Under the pieces are notes generated by a model. That model was given only the letters and a program-made list of their open reading frames with translations. It was not told where the DNA came from and did no database searches. Below are positions 25,077 through 32,238 of a stretch of 32,238 nt of DNA, one piece after another (the first letter of the stretch is position 1; each line of letters begins with the position of its first letter). The position numbers were made by a program, and so were the translations under genes. The stretch comes from Mycobacterium sp. (GTDB taxonomy: Bacteria > Actinomycetota > Actinomycetes > Mycobacteriales > Mycobacteriaceae): contig JAHFVD010000084.1 in the NCBI GenBank assembly GCA_023264735.1, positions 1 through 32,238 of the forward strand, written 5' to 3'.

Positions 25077-26153
25077 CTAGGGCTGATGCGACCGATGCAG
25101 CCGGGGTGGCTTCGGCAGTTTCGGGGGCGGCGGCAAGGCCTTTCGCAAGGCATCGCCGAGGCGCTGCAGCGAGTCGCGCGCCTGGTTCAGCGATGTCTGG
25201 ACGGGCTGCCGCAACTGGGATTGCGGGGCCTTCGCGCGCGGGACGGCTTTATTGCCGTCGCGCAGATCGGTGGCGCCGTTGACGGTCGTCGCCTTCGTCA
25301 GGTCCGAGTCGGCCTGGTCGGTGGCGGGCGCCGGCTTGGTGGTGACCGCGGCTCCGCGTCGGTGACCCAACGTGGCTCGCAGCGATGTCGTGTGCTGGAC
25401 GGGCGCCTGCCTCGTGACCGGCACAACCCGCGGCGGGGCAGGCACGGACCGCCGAAGCCGATCGGCCAGCTCGGTCAGCTGCTTGCGGACCTCGGTGCGG
25501 ATGGCCTTGACCACCATGGACGGCGGCCCGAGGGGCGCCGCGACTGCCCGCAGCGCTGCGGTGATGGTGGTGTCGACGCCGCGGGTCAAGGTCGCCATCG
25601 TGTCCGCGATGCGCCTGGGTGAGGCTGCGGCAATCGGTCCGGCCTCGTCGGCGGCCTCGACCGCTTTGACACTCACATAACCGACGTAGTCGGCGACCGA
25701 TGTCACGGCGTGCCGCAGGGCGGGGTCGTCGATGGCCGTGGCGGGAACATCGGCCGCAGAGACATCCGTCGGCTTGCCGGCGAGCAGATCGGCGACCGCC
25801 TTGGGCGGCACGGACGGCGGCGGGGGCGCAGCAGGCGCCGGCGTTCCCTCCACGACGGGCCGGACCCGGGACACTTCCTCGACCGCTCGCCCACTGAACA
25901 GGGTGACGTTGGTGACGACGTCGGCGACCGACTTCTTGAACAGGCTCGCCGGACCCGACTGGCCGGGATTCCGCGCGAGCACCTCGAGCAGGGCTCGGTC
26001 GAGGGCGGCGTTGGACGTGGTGCTGTCGGCCGAGAGCTCCACCGGGGGAATGCGAACGTCCGACGGAGGTGCCGAAACGGGGTTGGCAACCACGACGGTC
26101 GCGCCGACAAGCGCCACCCCCGTGGTGAAAATCGCCCCAATGCCCCGCCGCAC
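25077..26153 (-). CDS. Exported Ala/Pro-rich protein of unknown function
   Basis: 358 residues with a signal peptide (VRRGIGAIFTTGVALVGAT..., cleavage near NPVSA) and no recognised enzyme domain. The mature part is helical and Ala/Val-rich, with a short Pro-rich bridge (APAAPPPPSVPP). A basic Pro/Lys-rich tail ends LPPPPKLPKPPRLHRSHQP and may contact the cell envelope. The GTG start at 26153 has an excellent AGGAGGT ribosome binding site nine bases upstream; the frame stays open to 26276, but that part is unlike a signal peptide. It lies downstream of another exported protein gene, separated by a strong hairpin, and shares a direct-repeat element with it. Mycobacteria have many such secreted families; the function is unknown. 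Confidence 0.7.
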   Translation of the reverse strand: MRRGIGAIFTTGVALVGATVVVANPVSAPPSDVRIPPVELSADSTTSNAALDRALLEVLARNPGQSGPASLFKKSVADVVTNVTLFSGRAVEEVSRVRPVVEGTPAPAAPPPPSVPPKAVADLLAGKPTDVSAADVPATAIDDPALRHAVTSVADYVGYVSVKAVEAADEAGPIAAASPRRIADTMATLTRGVDTTITAALRAVAAPLGPPSMVVKAIRTEVRKQLTELADRLRRSVPAPPRVVPVTRQAPVQHTTSLRATLGHRRGAAVTTKPAPATDQADSDLTKATTVNGATDLRDGNKAVPRAKAPQSQLRQPVQTSLNQARDSLQRLGDALRKALPPPPKLPKPPRLHRSHQP

Positions 26154-26202
26154 GGTGTGCCCACCTCCTGGCAATTCCAGGCCTATTGCCGGCTTAAGAA
26201 TA

Positions 26203-26220
26203 CCTGAGAGGAAGCTAAGA
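26203..26220 (-). promoter_or_regulatory. Direct heptamer repeat upstream of the Ala/Pro-rich exported gene
   Basis: On the minus strand: TCTTAGC, four bases, TCTCAGG. The repeats are 11 bp apart and the inner edge is 50 bases from the GTG. The same design (TCTCAGG twice) lies 47 bases from the start of the neighbouring exported gene. This is the geometry of OmpR-type response-regulator boxes. Confidence 0.45.
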
Positions 26221-26273
26221 GAGGAGACCCAATTCTGGGAATGTAATTGGACGAATTTAACGCGAGCGAAAAG

Positions 26274-26311
26274 CAAGGTGCCCCTTCTTTTCGCAAAGAA
26301 GGGGCACCTTG
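26274..26311 (-). terminator. Strong hairpin terminator after the Lys/Ala/Ser-tailed exported gene
   Basis: A perfect 17-bp stem (CAAGGTGCCCCTTCTTT and its complement) around a four-base loop, starting 15 bases beyond the stop codon of the gene ending at 26326. On the minus strand it is followed by CTTTTCGC, a weak U tract. It should separate the two exported-protein genes into different transcripts. Confidence 0.8.
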
Positions 26312-26325
26312 TTCAGTGCAGCGAA

Positions 26326-27516
26326 TTAGTCAGCGGACTTGCTGGCCGAAGCCTTGGCAGCCGCCCTCTTGGAACCGGCGACACCGTGCTTGGCGCCGGA
26401 CTTGGTCGACTCACTCTTGGACTGAGTGCCACCCGAGTTCTCATTGGCGGAGGCGCCGTTGCCACCGCCGGAGTTTCCGTTGCTGGCGCCGGCTCCACCC
26501 TCGTCAGCGGCCGACGACTCCGGCACGGCCGCGGCGCGCAGCGCCGATGCCGACGGGCTCTGCACCGCCGAGGCAGGCGGCGGAACCGGCGGGGCCGATC
26601 CGGTCTGCGACAGCGCGTCGGCGACACCGTGAACGGCGGCCTGAATCACGCCGCGGACGCTCGGCACCACCGTGGCCGCCCCGGTTTGCACGCCGGCGCC
26701 GACCGTCAGGTTGAGTATTGTTCCCGGGATCCCGTTCTTGCCGAAGAATCCGTCGACAGCGGCGTTCCAGGCCTCCTCCGCATTGCCGTTCGTTATGCCG
26801 GTGATCACGTTCTGGACGACGGTGCTGAATGCACCGGCGAGCACGGTGGCTTGTCCGATTGAGCTCTGTACGACCAGGTTGACCAGTGTGGGAACCGCCG
26901 AGAGCAGAGCCGTGCCCCTGGCGACCGCGTTGTCCAGCAGGAAGTTGCCGTTGGCCAGGGCGACCTGGCCGGCGGTGACAAGCGGGGTCACGATCGCGCC
27001 TTGTAACGTCGCGATGGCGCCGGGGATATCCCCAGACAGCGCCTGCTGGGTGGCCGTGACGAGAGCCCCGGGGAGGTTCCACACCGCTTCGCTGGCGATC
27101 AACCCGATGGTCGTCAGGGAATTCAGCGTGCTCTCCAGCGACTCCGCACCGTTCAACCCGACCTGAGTGAGGATCGGCATGTGATCGTTGATCACCCGCG
27201 GCAGTAGACCGACCGAGCTGAATTGGTAGCCCGCCTTCGCGATGGCGACGCCGGTGGCGTCCAAGAGCCCGCCGAGGTCCGTGTAGCCAGCGGTCGTGTT
27301 ATCGGAGCTCAGCATCCACTGATTGAAGGCGCTGACGGTGCCGAGAAGTTCCGACAGCGGGCTGTCGAAGCCCGCCAAAGAGACCTGAGCGGCGGACGGC
27401 AGTTGCAGGTCGGGCAGGGCGAGATTGGCCTGCGTTACGGGCGTCATTGCAATGGCACTGGCGCCGACGATCGCGGCAGTTCCCGCAATGAGCTGTGAGC
27501 GTATGGAGATTTGCAT
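26326..27516 (-). CDS. Exported protein with low-complexity Gly/Asn/Ser and Lys/Ala tail, unknown function
   Basis: 396 residues. A signal peptide (MQISIRSQLIAGTAAIVGAS..., cleavage near TQA at residue 30) is followed by about 250 residues of Ala/Val/Leu-rich helical sequence (for example GQVALANGNFLLDNAVARG). Then come a Pro-rich bridge, a Gly/Asn/Ser-rich stretch (ASNGNSGGGNGASANENSGG) and a basic Lys/Ala/Ser tail reminiscent of histone-like tails. GGGAGG lies about eight bases before the ATG. It resembles mycobacterial cell-surface protein families of unknown role. A rich AT-containing control region precedes it, suggesting tight regulation. Its own hairpin terminator follows. Confidence 0.7.
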   Translation of the reverse strand: MQISIRSQLIAGTAAIVGASAIAMTPVTQANLALPDLQLPSAAQVSLAGFDSPLSELLGTVSAFNQWMLSSDNTTAGYTDLGGLLDATGVAIAKAGYQFSSVGLLPRVINDHMPILTQVGLNGAESLESTLNSLTTIGLIASEAVWNLPGALVTATQQALSGDIPGAIATLQGAIVTPLVTAGQVALANGNFLLDNAVARGTALLSAVPTLVNLVVQSSIGQATVLAGAFSTVVQNVITGITNGNAEEAWNAAVDGFFGKNGIPGTILNLTVGAGVQTGAATVVPSVRGVIQAAVHGVADALSQTGSAPPVPPPASAVQSPSASALRAAAVPESSAADEGGAGASNGNSGGGNGASANENSGGTQSKSESTKSGAKHGVAGSKRAAAKASASKSAD

Positions 27517-27562
27517 TTCAATCCCTCCCGGGCTGGGGTCAACACTGACAAAGCTGAAGATA

Positions 27563-27580
27563 CCTGAGACGAACCTGAGA
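27563..27580 (-). promoter_or_regulatory. TCTCAGG-N4-TCTCAGG direct repeat
   Basis: On the minus strand a perfect pair of heptamers with a four-base spacer (TCTCAGGTTCGTCTCAGG), 47 bases upstream of the ATG at 27516. Period 11 bp, as in PhoP and MprA type boxes of mycobacteria, though the exact consensus could not be checked. Confidence 0.5.
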
Positions 27581-27642
27581 AAAAACGAATATTGACGTTT
27601 TTGTCCGAAATTCTTTTTTCCACCCGACCAAATTTTTCCCAG

Positions 27643-27659
27643 GTGAACATTCAGTGAAC
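27643..27659 (-). promoter_or_regulatory. GTTCAC-N5-GTTCAC direct repeat
   Basis: On the minus strand GTTCACTGAATGTTCAC, again with an 11-bp period, about 65 bases further upstream of the TCTCAGG pair. It may be a second response-regulator site for the same promoter. Confidence 0.4.
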
Positions 27660-27786
27660 TCAGATATCTACTCTCACATGGGAAAACTGCCCATACCAGC
27701 CCCTACTGGCAAATCATGAAGTGTTCGCCATCGACAACACTTCCGGCGGTTTCGGCGCGTTGCCACGCACGGCCGGGGTCCGCGCT

Positions 27787-27815
27787 TCTCAGGTTTCGAG
27801 CGGACTTTTCTCAGT
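27787..27815 (+). promoter_or_regulatory. Inverted-orientation TCTCAG pair, 22 bp apart
   Basis: TCTCAGG (27787-27793) and TCTCAGT (27809-27815) on the plus strand, spaced by exactly two 11-bp turns. No plus-strand gene is seen downstream that it could serve. Confidence 0.3.
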
Positions 27816-27983
27816 TTTCGCCCGAAGTGGGCGATCCGTCTGGGAGCGAGGCTGAATCCGGGACCACGACGGCGAACAGATCGGTCAGCGCCGCGAGGCT
27901 CGCCACCTGCAGCGTTGCCGCGAGGCGCGAGCGCGCGAGATCGGCGGTGCTGACGCATCGACACCGGGCGGGCCGCACCCGCG

Positions 27984-28712
27984 TCAGACGGTCGCGGCCA
28001 GCACCGCCTCGGCGTATTCAGGCCGGCACACCACGACGTCGGGAAGCTTCGGGTCGGGCCGGTTGTACTGAAGCGGCGATCCGTCGATGCGCGAGGTGTG
28101 CAATCCAGCGGCTCGGGCGACGGCCACCGGGGCGGCCGAATCCCACTCGTACTGGCCGCCGGCATGCACGTAGACATCCGCGAGGCCCTGCACCACAGAC
28201 GCGACTTTCGCTCCGGCAGAGCCCATTTCGACGAGTACGCCGCCCAGGGCGTCGCGCACCTGCAATGCGACCTCGGGGGGCCGCGTCCGGGATACCACGA
28301 TCCGCGGAACAGTCGGTGCTGGAGGCGGTGCCGGCACCGACGGAGTGGCCAGGGTGACGTTCTGGGCCGGCAGCGCGACCGCGCCGGCGATCAGTTCGCC
28401 GTCCTCCCACAACGCCACGTGCACGGCCCAGTCTTCGCGGTCGAGCTCGGAGAACTCGCGGGTGCCGTCGAGCGGATCGACGATCCACACCCGCCTGCTG
28501 CGCAGCCGAATCGGATCGTCGGCGCCCTCCTCGGAGAGCACGGCGTCATCGGGCCGCGCCTGGGCCAACGCCTCCATCAGAAAATCGTGAGAGCGCTTGT
28601 CGCCGGCGGCCTTTCGCTCCGCACCCGACGCGTCGGCCAGTTCGGCACGGACATCGAGCAGTAGCTTGCCCGCCTGGGTGGCCAGCGTGGCAGCCAGTTC
28701 GTGGTCGCTCAC
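27984..28712 (-). CDS. cysQ: CysQ-like 3'(2'),5'-bisphosphate nucleotidase (inositol-phosphatase fold)
   Basis: A 242-residue metal-dependent phosphatase of the FIG superfamily. Metal ligands appear as Glu61-Glu62 (LSEEG), the DPLDGT motif (Asp79, Asp82) and the C-terminal EWDSAAPVAVA with Asp191. CysQ removes PAP, the toxic by-product of PAPS use, giving AMP, and can also act on PAPS or inositol phosphates. The GTG start overlaps the cysNC stop by four bases (GTGA), so it is translated with the enzymes that make PAPS, strong support for the PAP/PAPS role. M. tuberculosis keeps its cysQ elsewhere in the genome, so this placement is noteworthy. A shorter inositol monophosphatase is the alternative. 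Confidence 0.85.
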   Translation of the reverse strand: MSDHELAATLATQAGKLLLDVRAELADASGAERKAAGDKRSHDFLMEALAQARPDDAVLSEEGADDPIRLRSRRVWIVDPLDGTREFSELDREDWAVHVALWEDGELIAGAVALPAQNVTLATPSVPAPPPAPTVPRIVVSRTRPPEVALQVRDALGGVLVEMGSAGAKVASVVQGLADVYVHAGGQYEWDSAAPVAVARAAGLHTSRIDGSPLQYNRPDPKLPDVVVCRPEYAEAVLAATV

Positions 28713-30559
28713 TGCTCGCCCTCCAACAGATCCACGACCCGCTGGGCCAGCTCGTCGCAGCTGTGCTGCGGGGTGAGCCGCAGGTCGGGGTTCTTCGGCC
28801 TTTGGTAGGGGCTGTCGATGCCGGTGAAGTGGGTGATCTCCCCCGCACGGGCCTTGGCGTAGAGCCCCTTCGGGTCGCGGCGCTCGCAGTCTTCCAGTGG
28901 GGTGTCGACGAAGATCTCGAAGAACTCCACGTCCTGGTCGGCGTGCACCTTGCGGGCGAGGTCCCGATGTTCCTCGAGCGGACTGATCACCGGCACCAGG
29001 ACCGTCAGACCGGCATCGGCCATCAGCGTGGCGATGTATGCCAGCCGGCGCAGGTTCTCGGCGCGATCGGCCATCGAGAACCCGAGGTCGGCGTTGAGTC
29101 CGTGGCGCAGGTTGTCACCGTCGAGAATGTAGGCGGGAGAGCCATGTTCGAGCAGTTTCTGCTCCACCAGCACCGCCACCGACGACTTGCCCGAGCCGGA
29201 CAGGCCGGTGAACCACAGGGTGCGCCCCTTGGTCAGCCGGTCACCGGAGGTCACCAGCGACTGATGGCGCACCGTGTTCGGCGACGCGGCGCGACTGGCG
29301 GTCGGCGCCGTATCGCGCACCATGCCCGCGGCGACGGTCACGTTGGTATCGGGATCGATCAGAATGAAGGATCCGGTGGCCGCGTTGCGTGAGTATTCGT
29401 CAAGCAGCAGCGGCACCTGGGTGCGCAGCGTGACGCGGCCGAGTTCGTTGAGCTTCAACGCCGTTGCGCTCTTGTCCCGGTGCAGGGTGTTGACATCCAG
29501 GCGATAGTCCAGAGCGCCCACCCGAGCCCGCGTGGTGCGGGTGGTGTGCTTGACGATGTAGTCGCGGCCGGGCTCCAACGCGTTGTCATCGGCCATCCAG
29601 CACACCATGGCGTCGAATTCCTGCGTCGGCACTGGCTGGTTCTGCGGGCGGGCCAACAGGTCACCACGCGAGATGTCGACGTCGTCGGCGAGGCTGATCG
29701 ACACCGCCATCGGCGGGAACGCTTCGGAGACCGGGCCGGTGGGACCGTCGATCGTGGTGATACGACTGGTCTTTCCGCTGGGCAGCACGACGACCTCGTC
29801 GCCGGGCCGCATCACACCGCTGGCGACCGTGCCGGCATAGCTGCGATGGTCGGCGTGCTCGACGGTCTGCGGTCGGATCACGTACTGCACCGGGAAGCGC
29901 ACGTCGACCAGGTTGCGGTCGCCGGCGATGTAGACGTCCTCGAGGTGGCTCAGCAGCGGCGGGCCGTCGTACCAGGGCGCCTTGTCCGACTTGGTCACCA
30001 CGTTGTCGCCGTTGAGCGCCGACATCGGGATGGTGGTGACGTCATGGATGTCCAGCCGGGCGGCGAACGCGTGGAACTCCTCACGGATCCACTCGAAACG
30101 CTCACGGTCCCAATCGATGAGGTCCATCTTGTTGACGGCCAGCACGATGTGCTGCACGCCCAGCAGTGAGGCCAGGAACGCGTGCCTGCGGGACTGCTCG
30201 AGCAGACCGTGGCGCGCGTCGACGAGCACAATCACCAGTTGCGCGGTCGACGCCCCGGTGACCATGTTGCGGGTGTACTGGATGTGGCCCGGGGTGTCGG
30301 CGATGATGAATTTCCGTTTGGCCGTGGCGAAGTAGCGATACGCGACATCGATGGTGATGCCCTGTTCGCGCTCGGAGCGCAGCCCGTCGGTCACCAGCGC
30401 GAGGTCGGTGTAGTCGTTGCCGCGTTCACGGGACGTCCGCTCGACGGCGGCCAGCTGATCTTCCATCACGGCTTTGGAGTCGTAGAGCAGCCGGCCGATC
30501 AGGGTCGACTTGCCGTCGTCGACCGAACCCGCGGTAGCAATGCGCAATAGTGTGGCCAT
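28709..30559 (-). CDS. cysNC: Bifunctional sulfate adenylyltransferase large subunit / APS kinase
   Basis: 616 residues. The N-terminal GTPase part has P-loop GSVDDGKST (11-19), DTPGH (88-92) and NKMD (143-146), followed by EF-Tu-like beta-barrel domains. With CysD it uses GTP hydrolysis to drive formation of APS from ATP and sulfate. From about residue 435 the APS kinase domain begins, with P-loop GLSGSGKSS (about 451-459), LDGDNLRHGLN, and FVDTPLEDCERRDPKGLYAKAR; it phosphorylates APS to PAPS. This fusion is the normal mycobacterial form (Rv1286). The ATG overlaps the cysD stop by one base (TGATG), and its own stop overlaps the cysQ start by four bases. Confidence 0.95.
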   Translation of the reverse strand: MATLLRIATAGSVDDGKSTLIGRLLYDSKAVMEDQLAAVERTSRERGNDYTDLALVTDGLRSEREQGITIDVAYRYFATAKRKFIIADTPGHIQYTRNMVTGASTAQLVIVLVDARHGLLEQSRRHAFLASLLGVQHIVLAVNKMDLIDWDRERFEWIREEFHAFAARLDIHDVTTIPMSALNGDNVVTKSDKAPWYDGPPLLSHLEDVYIAGDRNLVDVRFPVQYVIRPQTVEHADHRSYAGTVASGVMRPGDEVVVLPSGKTSRITTIDGPTGPVSEAFPPMAVSISLADDVDISRGDLLARPQNQPVPTQEFDAMVCWMADDNALEPGRDYIVKHTTRTTRARVGALDYRLDVNTLHRDKSATALKLNELGRVTLRTQVPLLLDEYSRNAATGSFILIDPDTNVTVAAGMVRDTAPTASRAASPNTVRHQSLVTSGDRLTKGRTLWFTGLSGSGKSSVAVLVEQKLLEHGSPAYILDGDNLRHGLNADLGFSMADRAENLRRLAYIATLMADAGLTVLVPVISPLEEHRDLARKVHADQDVEFFEIFVDTPLEDCERRDPKGLYAKARAGEITHFTGIDSPYQRPKNPDLRLTPQHSCDELAQRVVDLLEGEQ

Positions 30560-31488
30560 CAGAAGTAGCCCTCCCGCTTACGGTCTTCCATGCCAGCTTC
30601 GGAGATTCGGTCGTCGGCGCGAGTGGCGCCGCGTTCGGTCAGTCGCGACAGCGCGGTCTCGGCGATGACCTGCTCGACAGTGGAGGCGGTGGACTCCACG
30701 CAGCCGGTGCACGTCACGTCGCCGACGGTGCGGAATCGCACCGCGGTCTCGAACACCGGCTCGTCGGCAGCCGGTTGCATGAATTCGTGGACGGCCAACA
30801 GCATTCCGTCCCGCTGGAACACCGGGCGGGTGTGCGCGTAATAGATCGCCGGCAAAGTGATCTCTTCGGCGCCGATGTAAGCCCAGATGTCGTATTCGGT
30901 CCAGTTCGACAACGGAAACACGCGGATGTGCTCGCCCTTGCGATGACGTCCGTTGTAGATGTTCCACAGTTCGGGGCGCTGGGCCTTGGGGTCCCATTGA
31001 CCGAACTCGTCGCGGAAGCTGAACACCCGCTCTTTGGCGCGGGCCTTCTCCTCGTCGCGGCGAGCACCGCCGAAGGCGGCGTCGAACTTGTTCTCGCGGA
31101 TCCCGCGCAGCAGCGTGACCGTCTGCAGCGGGTTGCGCGACGGGCCATTGTCCACCACCCGGCCGGCGTCGATGTCCTCTTCCACACTGGCGACCACCAG
31201 TCGCAGCCCGTACCGCTCGACCAGTTCGTCGCGGGTGGAGATCACCTCGTCGAAGTTGTGGCCGGTGTCGACGTGCATCACCGGGAACGGCAGCCGCCCG
31301 GGGGCGAAGGCCTTGATCGCCAGGTGCAGCATCACGATCGAGTCCTTGCCACCGGAGAACAACAGCACCGGCCGTTCGAACTCGGCGGCGACCTCGCGAA
31401 TGATGTGGATTGCCTCGGCCTCGAGCGACCGTAGGTGGCTCAGCTCGTATTGCCCCGGCGTGGGGCTTTCGACCACCGGACTTGCCAT
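30559..31488 (-). CDS. cysD: Sulfate adenylyltransferase small subunit
   Basis: 309 residues, the usual CysD length. The PP-loop ATP-pyrophosphatase motif SGGKDS stands at residues 45-50. Other family stretches include VMHVDTGHNFDEV, GARRDEEKARAKERVFSFRDEFGQWDPKAQRPELWN and FPLSNWTEYDIWAYI. It is the catalytic half of ATP sulfurylase, giving APS. The ATG at 31488 (MASPVVESPT) has GAGGA six bases upstream, so it is preferred to a start at 31569, which lies upstream of the promoter's -10. The gene matches Rv1285 in type and place. Confidence 0.95.
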   Translation of the reverse strand: MASPVVESPTPGQYELSHLRSLEAEAIHIIREVAAEFERPVLLFSGGKDSIVMLHLAIKAFAPGRLPFPVMHVDTGHNFDEVISTRDELVERYGLRLVVASVEEDIDAGRVVDNGPSRNPLQTVTLLRGIRENKFDAAFGGARRDEEKARAKERVFSFRDEFGQWDPKAQRPELWNIYNGRHRKGEHIRVFPLSNWTEYDIWAYIGAEEITLPAIYYAHTRPVFQRDGMLLAVHEFMQPAADEPVFETAVRFRTVGDVTCTGCVESTASTVEQVIAETALSRLTERGATRADDRISEAGMEDRKREGYF

Positions 31489-31498
31489 GGGTTTCCTC

Positions 31499-31527
31499 GT
31501 AAAGTTGGTAGGATTGACCAGAATTAC
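31499..31527 (-). promoter_or_regulatory. Imperfect palindrome in the cysD leader
   Basis: On the minus strand GTAATTCTGGT, seven bases, ACCAACTTTAC: the arms pair at 8 of 11 positions. It lies between the probable transcription start and the GAGGA of cysD. It could be an operator, for example for the Rrf2 regulator, or a weak RNA stem over the ribosome binding site. Confidence 0.35.
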
Positions 31528-31540
31528 AAAGCTAACCTGG

Positions 31541-31569
31541 AATCTAGCGAGCGAACTTGCTGAAGTCAA
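31541..31569 (-). promoter_or_regulatory. Sigma-A promoter of the cysD-cysNC-cysQ operon
   Basis: TTGACT (-35, 31564-31569) and TAGATT (-10, 31541-31546) with an ideal 17-base spacer on the minus strand. Transcription would start near 31533, giving a leader of about 45 bases before the ATG at 31488. This is the best promoter in the window. Confidence 0.75.
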
Positions 31570-31620
31570 GAGTTAACCGCAGAAGGGGACGCCACAGGTC
31601 AGGCGGCTATTTGACCAGTT

Positions 31621-32112
31621 CTAGAGGACGACCTCATTGAGTTTTCCGGTCGCCACATCGAAGACGAAGCCGCGCAGCGACTCGTGCTTGGTGACGAACG
31701 GGCTGTTCTCGACGCGCCGCAAGGATTGGCGCACATCCTCCTCGAGATCGCCGAAGGCCTCGGCTGCCCACTCCGGCTTGAGCCCGGTTTCATCCTGGAT
31801 TTCGCGCTTGAATGCGTCGTCGGTGAAAGTCAGCATCCCGCAGTCGGTGTGGTGGATGAGGATGATTTCCTTGGTGCCCAGCAGGCGCTGACTGATTGCC
31901 AGCGAACGAATCTCGTCGTCGGTGATCACCCCGCCGGCATTCCGAATGACGTGTGCCTCACCATCTTTGAGGCCCAAGATGCGGTAGACGTCCAGCCGGG
32001 CATCCATGCACGCGACGACGGCGACATGCTTACTTGGTGGCAGCGGCAGCGGCCCTGAGAAATTCTTCGCGTATTCGACATTGTTGGCCAGGTATTCGTC
32101 GGTAACGCTCAC
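31621..32112 (-). CDS. mtcA1: Beta-carbonic anhydrase (Rv1284-like)
   Basis: 163 residues, equal in length to Rv1284. It interconverts CO2 and bicarbonate in the cytoplasm. Zinc ligands Cys35 (ACMDARLD, with the Asp37-Arg39 dyad), His88 and Cys91 (HHTDCGM) are all present. GTG at 32112 (VSVTDEYLANN) is chosen because it gives the family N-terminus, and because TATCAT stands exactly seven bases upstream, fitting leaderless translation; the frame continues to 32151 only with Ala-rich codons that lie over this promoter. It precedes cysD, as in M. tuberculosis, but cysD has its own promoter, so they can be expressed separately. Confidence 0.93.
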   Translation of the reverse strand: MSVTDEYLANNVEYAKNFSGPLPLPPSKHVAVVACMDARLDVYRILGLKDGEAHVIRNAGGVITDDEIRSLAISQRLLGTKEIILIHHTDCGMLTFTDDAFKREIQDETGLKPEWAAEAFGDLEEDVRQSLRRVENSPFVTKHESLRGFVFDVATGKLNEVVL

Positions 32113-32119
32113 CTGCGCG

Positions 32120-32125
32120 ATGATA
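32120..32125 (-). promoter_or_regulatory. -10 box for leaderless transcription of the carbonic anhydrase gene
   Basis: TATCAT, seven bases, then the GTG start codon on the minus strand. No Shine-Dalgarno is present upstream of the GTG, which supports a leaderless mRNA. No convincing -35 was found. Confidence 0.5.
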
Positions 32126-32238
32126 TCGCCGGCCACTGCCGCCGCCATCACGAACGATCAGGCTGATCCGAACGGTTGCGCCTAGTTTCGTGATCCTCGC
32201 TCCTCCGCGAGCCTGTAGTTATCGTGCGAGTTACTCGC

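Larger units (their letters stand above)
27517..27983. other. Long intergenic control region between cysQ-like and exported-protein genes
   Basis: No supported gene in 467 bases; the open frames here are overlaps of neighbours or lack codon bias. The part nearest the exported gene (about 27540-27720) is much richer in A and T than the surroundings and holds several 11-bp-phased direct repeats: TCTCAGG boxes at 27563-27580, GTTCAC boxes at 27643-27659, and TCTCAG boxes 22 bp apart on the opposite strand at 27787-27815. The part near 27830-27983 is GC-rich without visible signals. Confidence 0.5.

Noticed and set aside
27674..28177. Minus-strand frame of 167 codons downstream of and inside the cysQ-like gene
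   Set aside because: Its first half overlaps cysQ out of frame, and the rest is Arg/Pro-rich with no ribosome binding site or family.
31489..31620. Polycysteine leader ORF (cysteine attenuator) before cysD
   Set aside because: Such leader peptides are known in mycobacteria before sulfur genes, but no start codon followed by Cys codons is found in the short leader downstream of the promoter.
32152..32238. Short GC hairpin (CTCGC/GCGAG) at the right edge
   Set aside because: The stem is only five base pairs and the neighbouring gene lies outside the window, so no role can be given.

Overview
The window is high-GC actinobacterial DNA and almost certainly comes from a mycobacterium, most likely a fast grower of the Mycolicibacterium type. 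Four genes at the right end (beta-carbonic anhydrase, cysD, cysNC and an Rrf2 regulator) have the same gene types and order as Rv1284-Rv1287 of M. tuberculosis. There is also a close relative of the M. smegmatis lactate 2-monooxygenase, a mycobacterial haemophore-like protein, an LLM-type (F420-dependent-looking) oxidoreductase, and several promoters that look leaderless. Species cannot be fixed from sequence alone. All assignments come from reading the sequence and recalling protein families; no database search was run.

Left third (1-11.5 kb, minus strand): a tightly packed three-gene operon for an iterative polyketide/polyunsaturated-fatty-acid-like synthase. It reads PfaD-type flavin enoyl reductase, then a 1970-residue KS-AT-ACP-KR-DH protein (PfaA type), then a KS-CLF-AT protein (PfaC type) that runs off the left edge. 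The order ER / KS-AT-ACP-KR-DH / KS-CLF-AT matches myxobacterial pfa1-pfa2-pfa3. Its unusual feature is a single ACP where PUFA synthases normally carry a tandem array. This is the best candidate for an undescribed lipid pathway here.

Middle (11.8-24.6 kb): mixed housekeeping and accessory genes. These are a secreted haemophore-like protein, a NaChBac-type ion channel, a Tat-exported FAD amine oxidase lipoprotein, a tiny Cys- and Gly-Pro-rich secreted protein, a small open frame, and an MFS exporter that appears to start at CTG. Then come a minus-strand group (LLM oxidoreductase, lactate monooxygenase, FMN split-barrel protein), a frameshifted double nitrilase with a bicupin protein behind it, a TDT/TehA-type transporter and a frameshifted VOC protein. 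A VOC remnant and two copies of a palindromic intergenic element lie between these genes.

Right third (24.5-32.2 kb, all minus strand): the sulfate-activation locus. Beta-carbonic anhydrase is followed by cysD (with a clear sigma-A promoter), cysNC and a cysQ-like phosphatase coupled by a 4-base overlap. Together they convert sulfate to APS and PAPS and remove PAP. Two exported proteins of unknown function follow, each with an 11-bp-phased direct repeat about 50 bases upstream of its start, and then the Rrf2 regulator. No tRNA, rRNA, CRISPR array or intact insertion sequence was recognised.
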